A stretch of DNA of 10,813 nt from Xylaria sp. FL1777. Its lineage: Eukaryota; Ascomycota; Sordariomycetes; Xylariales; Xylariaceae. The stretch spans positions 1 through 10,813 of the forward strand of contig MU401074.1 of NCBI GenBank assembly GCA_022578965.1, read 5' to 3'. Positions 1-8,030 of the stretch are shown one piece after another (positions within the stretch are counted from its first letter, which is position 1; every line of letters starts with the position of its first letter). The position numbers and the translations under genes are program-made. The notes below the pieces were generated by a model, which saw only the letters and a program-made list of their open reading frames with translations, did not search any database and was not told the DNA's origin.

Positions 1-78
1 TTTTTTTATTTTATTATATTGCTGAAAAAAAGTTTTCATTTTATTTAAATAAACTATAAAAACAGCTATTTTAACATT
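1..78. other. 3' flank of the hAT gene, no further feature seen
   Basis: AT-rich sequence after the transposase stop on the minus strand. No terminal inverted repeat or polyadenylation signal could be singled out. The end of the hAT element probably lies outside the window. Confidence 0.5.
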
Positions 79-357
79 TTATTCCTCATTTTCCTTTAGT
101 TTTTCCTTTTCACTTTCACTTTTTACCTTTTCTAGTAATTCATCTAAATTTTTAATTTTCCAGCTTTTTAATAAAGTTAGCTAGCTAACCGTTTTTGGAC
201 TTAGTCTATTTCTATTTTTAGTAATAATATTACTAGAAATGGAAAAAACCTGTTCAATAGATGCTAAAGTAGCTAGAATAGCTAAATATTTTCTAGCCAT
301 TATTAATAAAATTAGAAATCGTAAAGCGTTATTTTTCCAAAATTCTAATAGATTTAA
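79..357 (-). pseudogene. hAT C-terminal dimerisation exon
   Basis: The last exon of the transposase. It reads LLEFWKNN, then MARKYLAILATLASIEQVFS, then RNRLSP and a final LLKSW, which is the hAT C-terminal dimerisation domain (Dimer_Tnp_hAT) from end to end. The catalytic Glu of the aSSERvFS block is present as IEQVFS (GAA at 253-255). An in-frame TAG at 181-183 replaces an expected Gln or similar. The natural end is TAA at 79-81 after a Glu/Lys-rich tail. The acceptor TTATTAG is at 358-364. The preceding exon (1474-1660) is separated from this one by the intron that now holds a 1053-bp element. Confidence 0.88.
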
Positions 358-363
358 CTAATA

Positions 364-371
364 ATAATAAT
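364..371. repeat. target site duplication, left, copy 1
   Basis: ATAATAAT directly before the CAGGG terminus, identical to 1425-1432. Confidence 0.85.
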
Positions 372-590
372 CAGGGTTAGTAATTTAGTAATACTAACTA
401 GTATTTACTAATACTAATACTAAATTAGTAATTACTAATACTAAATTAGTATTACTAAAAAAATACTAATACTAAATTAGTATTTCATTTTTAATACTAA
501 TACTAAATTAGTATTTTATTTTTAATACTAATACTAAATTAGTATTACTAATACTAATTAGTATTGCTTAGTATTTAGTAAATACTAAGT
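372..590. repeat. subterminal repeat array, left end of copy 1
   Basis: Repeated near-palindromes of ACTAAATTAGTA and ACTAATACTAA type, spaced by short AT linkers. The same array, inverted, closes the element at 1175-1424. Such arrays near hAT ends are commonly transposase binding sites; that role is inferred here. Confidence 0.8.
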
Positions 591-1174
591 ACTGAAGCAA
601 TATTACATAATAAAATATCCTGTAAATTATTAATTATTAAAAGAGATATAGCATATATAAAATTAGTTTTAAATGTTTAATATACTATTTAAAACGTAGT
701 TTTTAAAAATATTAACTTTGTTATTAAAACTATATAACTTGCAGTAAAAATACTAACTTAAAATAAGTTTATAACAAAAGTGCTAATTATGCTTTAATAG
801 TGTTATAAAGTTATTAAATTAAAATACTTGTTTATTATAAAACATATAAACTTACTTTTAATATTATAATAAACTATAAAAAACCTAGTTTTATAAAGTA
901 TTAAGGTTATTATTATAGTATTTTTATATGCTATAAAAATAAAACATTAAATATGTTTTATTATAAAAGTGCTAGTTATGGTTTAAGTAATTACATTATG
1001 TTAAAATATTAAAGTACTAATTAAATATAATATATATAAGTTTTATTTTTATATGGTAATAAATGGAAAATAATACACTTTTTAATATAATTAAAGTTAT
1101 ATTTATTATTATTTTTATTAAAGCAATATTAAAGGTTTAAATGTTTTTTTAAAATTTTAACTTTATTTAAAGCT

Positions 1175-1424
1175 TAGTACTTAGTAATTACTAAATATTA
1201 ACTAGTATTTACTAATACTAAATTAGTATTAGTAAAAAAATACTAATACTAAATTAGTATTTCGAAATTAATACTAATACTAAATTAGTAATTACTAATA
1301 CTAAATTAGTATTACTAATTTAGTACTAATACTAAATTAGTATTTTAAAAGCAGTACTAATACTAATACTAATTTAGTAATTACTAATTTAGTCCTTATA
1401 CTAAGTACTAAATTACCAACCCTG
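1175..1424. repeat. subterminal repeat array, right end of copy 1
   Basis: Inverted counterpart of the left array, with a few extra units, running up to the right TIR. Confidence 0.8.
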
Positions 1425-1432
1425 ATAATAAT
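1425..1432. repeat. target site duplication, right, copy 1
   Basis: ATAATAAT directly after the CCCTG terminus. The site is low-complexity, so the match is weaker proof alone than the one at copy 2. Confidence 0.85.
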
Positions 1433-1683
1433 TAGTTTAAACTTAAATAAGTAATAATTTCATATAAATATACCTTTTTATATAGAATATCTTCATTTAA
1501 ATAAACAATATATTCTGCTTCATTATAGCTTTTTGAATGATTTAAATAAAACTCTTTTTTAGACTCTAAAGTACTTAAATCGCTATTATTTAAATTTTCT
1601 TGGTTTTCTAGTTTATTAATTGAAACATTAACATCTAAAATGTTATATATTCTTTGAAGCCTAATAAAATAATTAGTATAATA

Positions 1684-1716
<33 letters not shown>

Positions 1717-1729
1717 AATTAAAACTTAC

Positions 1730-1962
1730 TTTTGAAATTCTCTTTTAAATATACTTATAACATTGTTATAAATTTCTGGATACCAAAATAATAAATTATC
1801 ATGTTGAAAATAAAGTGTTTTAAACCTTGGGTCTAAAATAGTACTTAAAATATAAGGTTTATAATCCTTTATATTTAAAGGTGTTAAAGTGCATAAAAAA
1901 TAAGTTTTTAAGCTATTTATTTCAGATTTAATAGCAGTTATTAAATCAGATAAACTAGGTTC
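1730..1962 (-). pseudogene. hAT exon with ILDPRFK motif
   Basis: A 233-bp exon with no in-frame stop. It reads ILDPRFKTLYF, one of the most recognisable hAT motifs, following an amphipathic segment, and ends with FKREFQK at a perfect GTAAGT donor (1724-1729). The phase closes with the next exon (1474-1660), which reads EAEYIVYLNEDI just ahead of the C-terminal domain. This is the best preserved part of the gene and the strongest single piece of evidence for the family call. Confidence 0.88.
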
Positions 1963-2017
1963 CTAAAAGATTTATTAGCATAATATATTAAATAAACCAT
2001 AAATAATAAATACTTAC

Positions 2018-2328
2018 TAAACTTGGGGTTTGTTGAATTTTTTGTTCTGTTATATAAATAAATTTTTCAAGGTCTTCATATATTTTATAAATATATAATA
2101 AAGCTAAAGGTAAAGTTATATAAACTTCACTTTATAATTTAACCGAAAGTTTTAAAAAAATACTAAATAGCTTTTAAAGTTGTTTAGTAATATACTAATT
2201 ATATTGGTTTAAAAACTTCAATTGAAATTTAAGATCGGTTATATTTCGATTAATATAATCTAAAGGCTTTTTAAATTCAAGAAAAACAGTTAACATTTTA
2301 TATGTTAAATTTTACCTTGTAGTATTAT
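2018..2328 (-). pseudogene. hAT middle exon with RWN motif
   Basis: A 311-bp exon (phase 2 start, complete codon at its end) encoding the part of hAT transposases that starts with the LDnTTRWN..Y.ML block. The invariant Trp codon is TAA (2312-2314). Further stops at 2195-2197 (expected Trp), 2174-2176 and 2132-2134 keep to a single reading frame. The downstream YIYKIYEDL stretch corresponds to the lp.y..l...L helix of the family. The intron to 1962 is 55 bp with a GTAAGT donor at 2012-2017. All damage here is explained by transitions, with no indel needed. Confidence 0.8.
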
Positions 2329-2883
2329 CTAGTTTATATAAATTAGCTTATTAACATAATAATATAAAACTAAATATAATAATTATAAATACCTAGTGGA
2401 ATTTTTTTCTTGTTATAATTTAAAGGTAAATTATTATTTTTTTTTGCTGAAAGAATACTATCTTTTAATAAATTGCGTATTTTAGTAGTATATTTAGTTA
2501 TAATAACTAATCTTCGAATTCGTGTAATTAAAGCTATTATAATTATTAGTATAAAGTAATAAATAATAATAATAATAAATTAACTTATGAATTTCTTGGT
2601 TTTCGTTATTATTATTTCGAGAATTATTAATATAACGTAATAATTTATTAGCTTTTTGTTGTTTTAATATGTATTTTTTAAAAATAACTTGAACAATTAT
2701 ATTAATAATATAAAAACCGCAACAAATATTGTTATTAAAGTTTTTTCTAGTTAAATTATAATAATTTTCACTAAAAGACTCTAAAAACGTATTATTGTTT
2801 TTAGCGTTATTTCTAGTAATACTATATAATAATTAGTTATTATGTTTATTAATAAATATAAAGTTAAAATAAAATATAAATAC

Positions 2884-3204
2884 CTGAAAATATTGTTTAA
2901 AGTAATACTTAAATAAAGTTATAATATATTTAAAAATAAGTTAAATATATTTAAACTAGTATGCCATTCTGTTATTTTTTTAAAACTAATTAACTTATAA
3001 ATTAAGTTAAAATTAGAATTAATATAACAGATAACAACCTTTATAAAGGCTGTTTGCAAATTAGAAGTCCAAATGTCAAAAATAATAGAAAATACTCTAT
3101 TATTTTTAATAGTTAGGTTTAAGTTAATATTAAAGTTAATTAAAGAGCTATTAAATGTAGCTTCTAAAATAGTTTTTATTTTATAGCGGTTTATAGTAAA
3201 ATCG
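2884..3204 (-). pseudogene. hAT catalytic exon with FDIWTS motif
   Basis: A 321-bp exon whose phase closes with both neighbours. It reads FDIWTS at 3064-3081, the block that holds the first catalytic Asp of hAT transposases (GAC at 3076-3078, intact), and ITEWHT downstream at the place of the conserved G.HtG segment. One TAA stop lies at 2919-2921. The donor is GTATTT (right after TTTCAG) and the acceptor is TATATAG. The next exon (2585-2821) begins with the equivalent of the DNA.NN block. There the second catalytic Asp codon has become AAT (2809-2811), so the protein would be inactive even without the stops. Confidence 0.8.
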
Positions 3205-3534
3205 CTATATAAAAATTAGTATAATAATTAATAATAAAAGTATATAATACGTACGGTTTAAAATAATTTATTAAATCTTGAAAAGATTTAGAATTAACAA
3301 TATTAAAAGAAAGGTTATTACTAATAATAAAATTTAAAATTTTATTATTAATAATATTTTCTTGGTTAATATTTTAAAGTGTATAATTTTAAGGTCGTTT
3401 TTGATTAGCAAGTAAAAAAAGGTTATTTTTGTTAGTTATTTTAGTTTTTAAATAAATTAAATATTAATAATAAGCAAATAAACAATATAAATAAATAAAT
3501 AATATAAAAAAAATATAAACTTACTTTTTATTAA

Positions 3535-3976
3535 AGTTATTTCTGATTTTTTGCTATAAGCAATAGCTGGATGCTTAGTTTTATAATGTTTAATAAAGTT
3601 TAAAGATTAAAAACTTTTAACTTTAATAGTTAATTTATATAAATAACTAATATAATATAAATATTAGTAAAGTTAAAAGCAATATATAATAAAAAGAAAA
3701 AATAAAACAAAAATAACTTACGTAGTATATTAAACTACTATTTTTTGTTTTTTTTTTTGTATTAATCGGTAATAAAGTTCGAATAAATAGCTTTTCTTAT
3801 AAAATATAAACTGTAGATTTTTCGTTGTTTAATTTAAAAAACTTTTGGTTATAGTTTTTAATAACGTAATTTTTTAAAGAATAAGGAGTTAATTTAGAGT
3901 TAGAATTATCCTCTGGAATAATAATAGGGCTATTTTTATTAGTAGTATTAAAAGTATATTCGTACAAAGAATCTAT

Positions 3977-3977
<1 letters not shown>
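3535..3977 (-). pseudogene. N-terminal exons of the hAT pseudogene (possible BED finger)
   Basis: Two exons at the 5' end of the hAT gene. The first (about 3722-3977) reads as a hydrophilic Asn/Ser/Lys-rich segment with one TAA stop and ends at a clean GTAAGT donor (3716-3721). The second (about 3535-3611) carries HYKTKHP, whose H-x4-H spacing fits the end of a BED-type zinc finger, the usual N-terminal DNA-binding domain of hAT transposases. It ends at a GTAAGT donor (3529-3534). The Cys pair expected upstream of the His pair is not visible, so the finger is either damaged or split by the intron. The acceptor near 3612 is a guess among several AGs. Confidence 0.5.

Positions 3978-3978
<1 letters not shown>

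Positions 3979-4011
<33 letters not shown>
3979..4011. repeat. AT dinucleotide microsatellite
   Basis: About 15 AT units between the 5' end of the hAT pseudogene and the truncated 5' end of the LINE. A similar AT run (10035-10055) lies at the far side of the decayed block. Confidence 0.95.
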
Positions 4012-4012
<1 letters not shown>

Positions 4013-4260
4013 CCGGAAAAGCTATGCTACTGGCACGGAACTAGGACCTTGAGCTTATTACTCCAAAAAACATAGGCACTTTTTTTAACCGGAGAGAACC
4101 GGATACTACTATAGATCTAGCTTAGGTATTAATAAACTTGAAGGCTGCTTTTGTGTTAAGCTTAAATATGGTAAAAAGTAACTATAAGCTGCTTAAGTAC
4201 TAAATAAAAAGCTTTAATAGACTAAATAAAACTTTAGAGAACTTGGGCTAAAACTAGAAG
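4012..4260 (+). pseudogene. LINE endonuclease C-terminal part
   Basis: Frame 1 reads ARN*DLELITP, then TFFNR, then TTIDLA, which is the NWDLeLlTP...TF.R....sTIDL series of the AP-type endonuclease of Tad1/I-like LINEs. Stops at 4042-4044 and 4123-4125 stand where Trp is expected. The GDFN block that should come just before is absent, so the copy is truncated here, right at the AT microsatellite. Bases 4012 to about 4130 keep GG, CC, GA and TC dinucleotides that are nearly gone further in. Confidence 0.75.
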
Positions 4261-4839
4261 CTAGCTAACATAAAACAAGTAAAAATTAAGGCATGCTTTT
4301 TTTTAGCAACTTTTTATTTAGCAAACGCTAAAAACTTTGAATACTTAAACCTAGCTATAGAAAAGCTGTTTAATAGCTTAAACAGAATTGCAAACAAAAC
4401 AATATTAAAGTAAAAAAAAAGCAAGCTATAATACAACTAATAAACAGCAAAAGTAAAGCAAACAATGCAAAAGAAAAAAAAAGCTTATGTTTATTAGCAG
4501 AAAGTCTAAACTAAAAAAGCTTACTAAAACAAACGTAAAGCAAACAAAGCACAAAAAAAGGCCTAAGCTAAAGCGTTCAAAAGTTACTTCTAATAATAAC
4601 TATATAACTTTTTTAATACAAAAAAAAGTAAAGCTAAAAGCATAAAAGCAAAACAAGCTAAAATAATATAAAAAACCTTGAAGTAAGCACAAACAAAAAG
4701 CTTATAAGCACTAAAAAAGCTAGTACTGCTAAACTTTTGCAATAATAATAGCTTAAACGTAACTATAGCAAGCACTTTTAAAAATAAAGCAAAAGTTCTT
4801 ACTAAAAAGTTCTTTTTAAAACTAAACGCTAATTTAAAA

Positions 4840-6180
4840 AACATAGCTATTTTGCTAGCTTTTTTAACTTTTTTTTTTTTTTATTACAGCATAAACTACT
4901 ATAAAATACAAATAATTCTAAGCTATATAAAAGCTTAAAAAGCACTAAAATTAAGTAAGATCTTAAATACGTTTTTAAAAGCATATAGCTTATAGCTGCC
5001 TAAAAATAGTAAAAACAAGCATAAGTTTTTTGCTAAGCGTATAGCTAATATAGCATTAGCTAACTTTTAGATTAATTACTACTTAAAATGCTTTTAAAAC
5101 GCTTAAACAATAGTTATTTTAAAAAATAAACTAAATAAAAGCTTACTAAGCTTTTAGCAGCTTATTGCTTTACTAAACATAGTAAAAAAGCTTATTAAAG
5201 CTAAAATAGCTTTAAAACTAATTTATACTGCTGCAATATATAAACTGCTTTTTTTTAAACAAATAAAAAATAAGTTATAACAGTTTATAAAAATAGCGCT
5301 ATACTTAATTACTTTTGTAGTACGCTATACGTAAGCCGTAAATAAAGCAATTTTAATGCTTTTTTTAAATATAATAAAAACGTTTAATTTAATAATGCAT
5401 AAAAAGCTTTATTAAATACTTAAAAGAATAAGCTTTCTAGAATAAATAGTATAATAAATATAGAGCTTTTTAACGAACTACATAATAACTTTACTTTTTA
5501 ATAAGCAAAAGTTAAACTTAATACGTATTAAAGCAAGTATTTTATAAGAATTCTTGCTATTGCTGATTTTTTTCTGCTTATATATTGCTTTGCTATACAA
5601 TAAACTATAACTTATGTAAAAGCTTTAAAGCGTTGTTTTTGTAAACAATACAAACTTATTAAGTGCTAGAAAAAACATAAAAATAGCTTATAAAGCATTT
5701 AAACGAGCTTATAAGGTTTGTTTAAAATAAAGCTAAAAATATAAATTTAAATTTAACTTAAGCAAATATTACTTTGTTTACTTTATAAAGCTAGGCTAAA
5801 AGGCTTTTAAATATATAATAAAAGCAAGCTAAAAGAAAATACGCCTTAAAATAGTAATAAAAATGCTTAGTATATAAATAAATTACTGCTTAAACTAAAA
5901 AAAGCAATATAAAATGCTTTATAAAAAGCTAAAAAAGCAAACGTTATTAATAAGCTACTTAGCTTAGTTTACATAAAAACTAAGCATAATTTAAGCAAAA
6001 CTTTTATATATAGCAGTAGTATAAGCAGCAATTAAATATAAGTTAATAATATAACATAAATTAATAAAACAAAACTAATAGTTAAAATAAAAGCTATTAA
6101 AAGCGCTTAAGCAAGTTTAAAACAAGTATTTATATGTTATTACTAGAGCTTATAAAAGTGTTTATATAATTAACCTTAAA
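4840..6180 (+). pseudogene. LINE reverse transcriptase domain, decayed
   Basis: Read in frame 1. Recognisable blocks are LIALLNIVKKLIKA (5161-5202, the RPIsLLntvGKllE motif), FLNIIKTFN (5362-5388, from FLDi.gAFD), IVQWIESFL-like residues around 5443-5469, ASIL*EFLLLL (about 5533-5565, from aGIpQGSPLSP), FVNN (5638-5649, from FVDD) and LLYIAVV followed by IKY (about 6001-6033). Both Asp of the active-site box and the first catalytic Asp read Asn. Pro-rich motifs read Phe/Leu and Gly reads Lys/Ser. All of this can be produced by C-to-T and G-to-A changes alone, and the spacing between blocks is intact. Confidence 0.8.
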
Positions 6181-6468
6181 ATAAAGTTACTGATTTTTTT
6201 TTTAAACTTATAGCTAAACTACAAAACTATTAAATATGTAAAGAAAGTTAAAAATATAAGCATAGCAAATTATATTTAAAAGCAGTCCAAAAAGCTAGCT
6301 TTAGCAGCATATAATTTAATTAGCAATAAGAAAGTTTAAAGTTATAAAATATAGTTAAACAATAGCAAAAAAGAAATATTTTAAGCTAGCAAAACATAAA
6401 GCAAACTTCTAAAAATTTTAAACTATAAAATATACTAAAAAGGCAATAAAAATAACAAAAAAGATAAA

Positions 6469-6476
6469 CTGCTAAT
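6469..6476. repeat. target site duplication, left, copy 2
   Basis: CTGCTAAT immediately before the terminus, identical to 7541-7548. This is a non-repetitive 8-mer, so the match is strong support for hAT-type insertion. Confidence 0.92.
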
Positions 6477-6735
6477 CAGGGTTGGTAATTTAGTACTTAG
6501 TATAAGGACTAAATTAGTAATTACTAAATTAGTATTAGTATTAGTACCGATTTTGAAATACTAATTTAGTATTAGTACTAAATTAGTAATACTAATTTAG
6601 TATTAGTAATTACTAATTTAGTATTAGTATTAATTTCGAAATACTAATTTAGTATTAGTATTTTTTTACTAATACTAATTTAGTATTAGTAAATACTAGT
6701 TAGTATTGCTTAGTATTTAGTAATTACTAAGTACT
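6477..6735. repeat. subterminal repeat array, left end of copy 2
   Basis: Near-palindromic ACTAATTTAGTATTAGTA units, corresponding to the right array of copy 1. Confidence 0.8.
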
Positions 6736-7317
6736 AAGCTTTAAATAAAGTTAAAATTTTAAAAAAACATTTTAACCTTTAATATTGCTTTAATAAAAAA
6801 AATAATAAATATAACTTTAATTATATTAAAAAGTGTATAATTTTCTGTTTATTGCTATATAAAAATAAAACTTATATAGATTATATTTAATTAGTATTTT
6901 AATATTTTAACATAATGTAATTACTTAAAGCATAACTAGCACTTTTATAATAAAACATATTTAATGTTTTATTTTTATAGCGTATAAAAATGCTATAATA
7001 ACAACTTTAATACTTTATAAAACTAGGTTTTTTATAGTTTATTATAATATTAAAACTAAGTTTATAGGTTTTATAATAAACAAGTATTTTAATTTAATAA
7101 CTTTATAATACTGTTAAAGCATAATTAGCACTTTTGTTATAAACTCATTTTAAGTTAGTATTTTTACTGCAAGTTATATAGTTATAATAACAAAGTTAGT
7201 ATTTTTAAAAACTACGTTTTAAATAGTATATTAAACATTTAAAACTAATTTAATATGTGCTATATTTCTTTTAATAATTAATAATTTACAAGATATTTTA
7301 TTATGTAATATTGCTTT

Positions 7318-7540
7318 AGTACTTAGTATTTACTAAATACTAAGCAATACTAATTAGTATTAGTATTTCTTTAGTAATACTAATTTAGTATTAGTAATTA
7401 CTAATTTAGTATTAGTATTAAAAATGAAATACTAATTTAGTATTAGTATTTTTTTAGTAATACTAATTTAGTATTAGTAATTACTAATTTAGTATTAGTA
7501 TTAGTAATTACTAGTTAGTATTACTAAATTACCAACCCTG
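7318..7540. repeat. subterminal repeat array, right end of copy 2
   Basis: Corresponds to the left array of copy 1 in reverse complement. Confidence 0.8.
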
Positions 7541-7548
7541 CTGCTAAT
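7541..7548. repeat. target site duplication, right, copy 2
   Basis: CTGCTAAT immediately after the CCCTG terminus, identical to 6469-6476. Confidence 0.92.
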
Positions 7549-8030
7549 AAACCTAAAATTAATATATGCATAATATATTTAGTAGTAAACTAAAAAACAG
7601 GAAAAAACAGGGTTTAAACAAACTACTACTAATTAACTTTTATATAATAAGCAGCTTAACATGCATAAAAGCTTATATAAAGTTAAAAGCTTTATATTAG
7701 TTTAGCTACATATAAAAAAAATTAGCTTAAAAAAGTATTTTGCGTTTTAAAAGGTACCTAGCTATAAATTACTAACGTATTAATGCAATTAAGCTAAAAA
7801 GTTATTACTGCACTTTTTAAACTAGTGCTTTAAATATAATAGCATTTATAGCATACTAAAAAAGCAAACAAATTTTTAATTAAGCTACTAATTATTGCGC
7901 AACCTAAAAAAAGCATATAAAATAACTAAATAAGTTTTAAATATAAAAAAGCTTAATTATTATAACGTAGCTAAAAAACTAATTAAGTTATAAGTAACTG
8001 CAAAAACATAAAAATAAAGGCCTTTAAACA
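7549..8030 (+). pseudogene. LINE ORF2 C-terminal part, downstream of the insertion
   Basis: Continuation of ORF2 (now frame 2 of the window because of the insertion). It reads SFILV*LHIKKISLKKY and then KVPSYK, the degraded form of the SxLxQlRTGKIgLk.yL....VP block that follows the reverse transcriptase in fungal Tad1-type elements. After it come LRNLKKAYKITK and LNYYNVAK, matching the l..lL..pkaa..itrW.l.tg.l.qF..A end of the family. Stops are again TAA/TAG. The true stop cannot be told from mutational stops; the likeness ends near 8030. Confidence 0.65.

Larger units (their letters stand above)
372..1424 (+). mobile_element. non-autonomous hAT-like element, copy 1
   Basis: A 1053-bp element with terminal inverted repeats (left CAGGGTTAGTAATTTAG, right the complement of CAGGGTTGGTAATTTAG) flanked by a perfect 8-bp duplication ATAATAAT. 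TIR sequence and 8-bp duplication fit the hAT superfamily. About 220-250 bp at each end is filled with near-palindromic units like TACTAATACTAAATTAGTA, which may be transposase binding sites. The interior has no coding capacity. It contains two 22-bp near-identical direct repeats (776-797, 965-986). A second copy in reverse orientation lies at 6477-7540 and aligns along its whole length. The element must use a transposase supplied from elsewhere; the hAT gene it sits in is not shown to be that source. One TIR base differs between ends (G to A). Confidence 0.9.
358..1473 (-). other. last intron of the hAT gene, enlarged by an element insertion
   Basis: Without the insertion and one copy of the duplication the intron is 55 bp: donor GTATAT, branch-like AAACTAAT, acceptor TTATTAG. 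The phase is closed by joining AAG to TTA AAT CTA on the minus strand. The element entered between the branch-like site and the acceptor. This is read from the sequence; use of these sites is inferred. Confidence 0.75.
79..3977 (-). pseudogene. hAT-family transposase pseudogene, multi-exon, interrupted by a small element
   Basis: Decayed DNA transposase of the hAT superfamily (cut-and-paste, 8-bp duplications). Exons inferred from GT-AG signals and phase, in coding order: about 3722-3977, 3535-3611, 3255 to about 3440, 2884-3204, 2585-2821, 2393-2533, 2018-2328, 1730-1962, 1474-1660 and 79-357. Landmarks in order are a BED-like H-x4-H segment, FDIWTS with the first catalytic Asp, a degraded DNA.NN motif, a degraded CGHxxN motif, RWN with W changed to stop, ILDPRFK, and the C-terminal dimerisation region with its Glu. 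Most junction phases close exactly; the 2585/2533 junction is off by one base and the exon near 3440 lacks a visible acceptor AG. In-frame stops include 2919-2921, 2312-2314, 2195-2197, 2174-2176, 2132-2134 and 181-183. No ATG is visible at the 5' end; ATA ATA codons near 3976 may be a mutated start. No terminal inverted repeats for this element were found. Confidence 0.88.
6477..7540 (-). mobile_element. non-autonomous hAT-like element, copy 2 (inverted relative to copy 1)
   Basis: A 1064-bp element with CAGGGTTGGTAATTTAG at the left and its complement at the right, flanked by CTGCTAAT on both sides. The order of subterminal arrays and interior landmarks is the reverse complement of copy 1, so the two copies lie in opposite orientation 5 kb apart. 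The interior carries no readable frame. Differences from copy 1 are scattered single bases. It splits codons of the LINE ORF2, and removing the element plus one duplication restores the same reading frame. The exact duplication suggests that it arrived after most of the LINE decay. Confidence 0.92.
4012..8030 (+). pseudogene. 5'-truncated Tad1/I-type LINE, ORF2 (endonuclease end, reverse transcriptase, C-terminal region)
   Basis: Remnant of a non-LTR retrotransposon ORF2, interrupted at 6477-7540 by a small element. Leaving that element and one 8-bp duplication out, one frame runs from 4012 to about 8030 with no frameshift. In order it holds the last third of the AP-like endonuclease (4012-4260), a Lys/Gln-rich linker, the reverse transcriptase (about 4840-6180), and a C-terminal part with the family's LRTGKIGLK-like and KVP blocks (about 7680-7760). 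Stops are TAA or TAG only, at positions where Gln or Trp is expected. Catalytic Asp codons have become Asn. I see no RNase H motif between the reverse transcriptase and the C-terminal part. The 5' end is missing the start of the endonuclease, ordinary for LINE insertion. The end near 8030 is approximate. It could belong to a close relative of Tad1 rather than Tad1 itself. Confidence 0.8.

Noticed and set aside
79..3977. The hAT gene as the autonomous partner of the small elements
   Set aside because: No CAGGGTTGG terminus was found at either side of the transposase gene, and one small element sits inside it as a plain insertion. No sequence link was seen.
4590..4844. Open frame of 84 codons on the minus strand, Phe/Leu/Lys-rich
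   Set aside because: It lies antisense inside the LINE linker and reverse transcriptase start. Its hydrophobic look is the complement of Lys/Asn codons on the plus strand. No start context or family likeness.
6180..7680. RNase H domain of the LINE
   Set aside because: The interval between reverse transcriptase and C-terminal blocks, without the insertion, is only about 150 codons and shows no TDGS- or SDS-like remnant.
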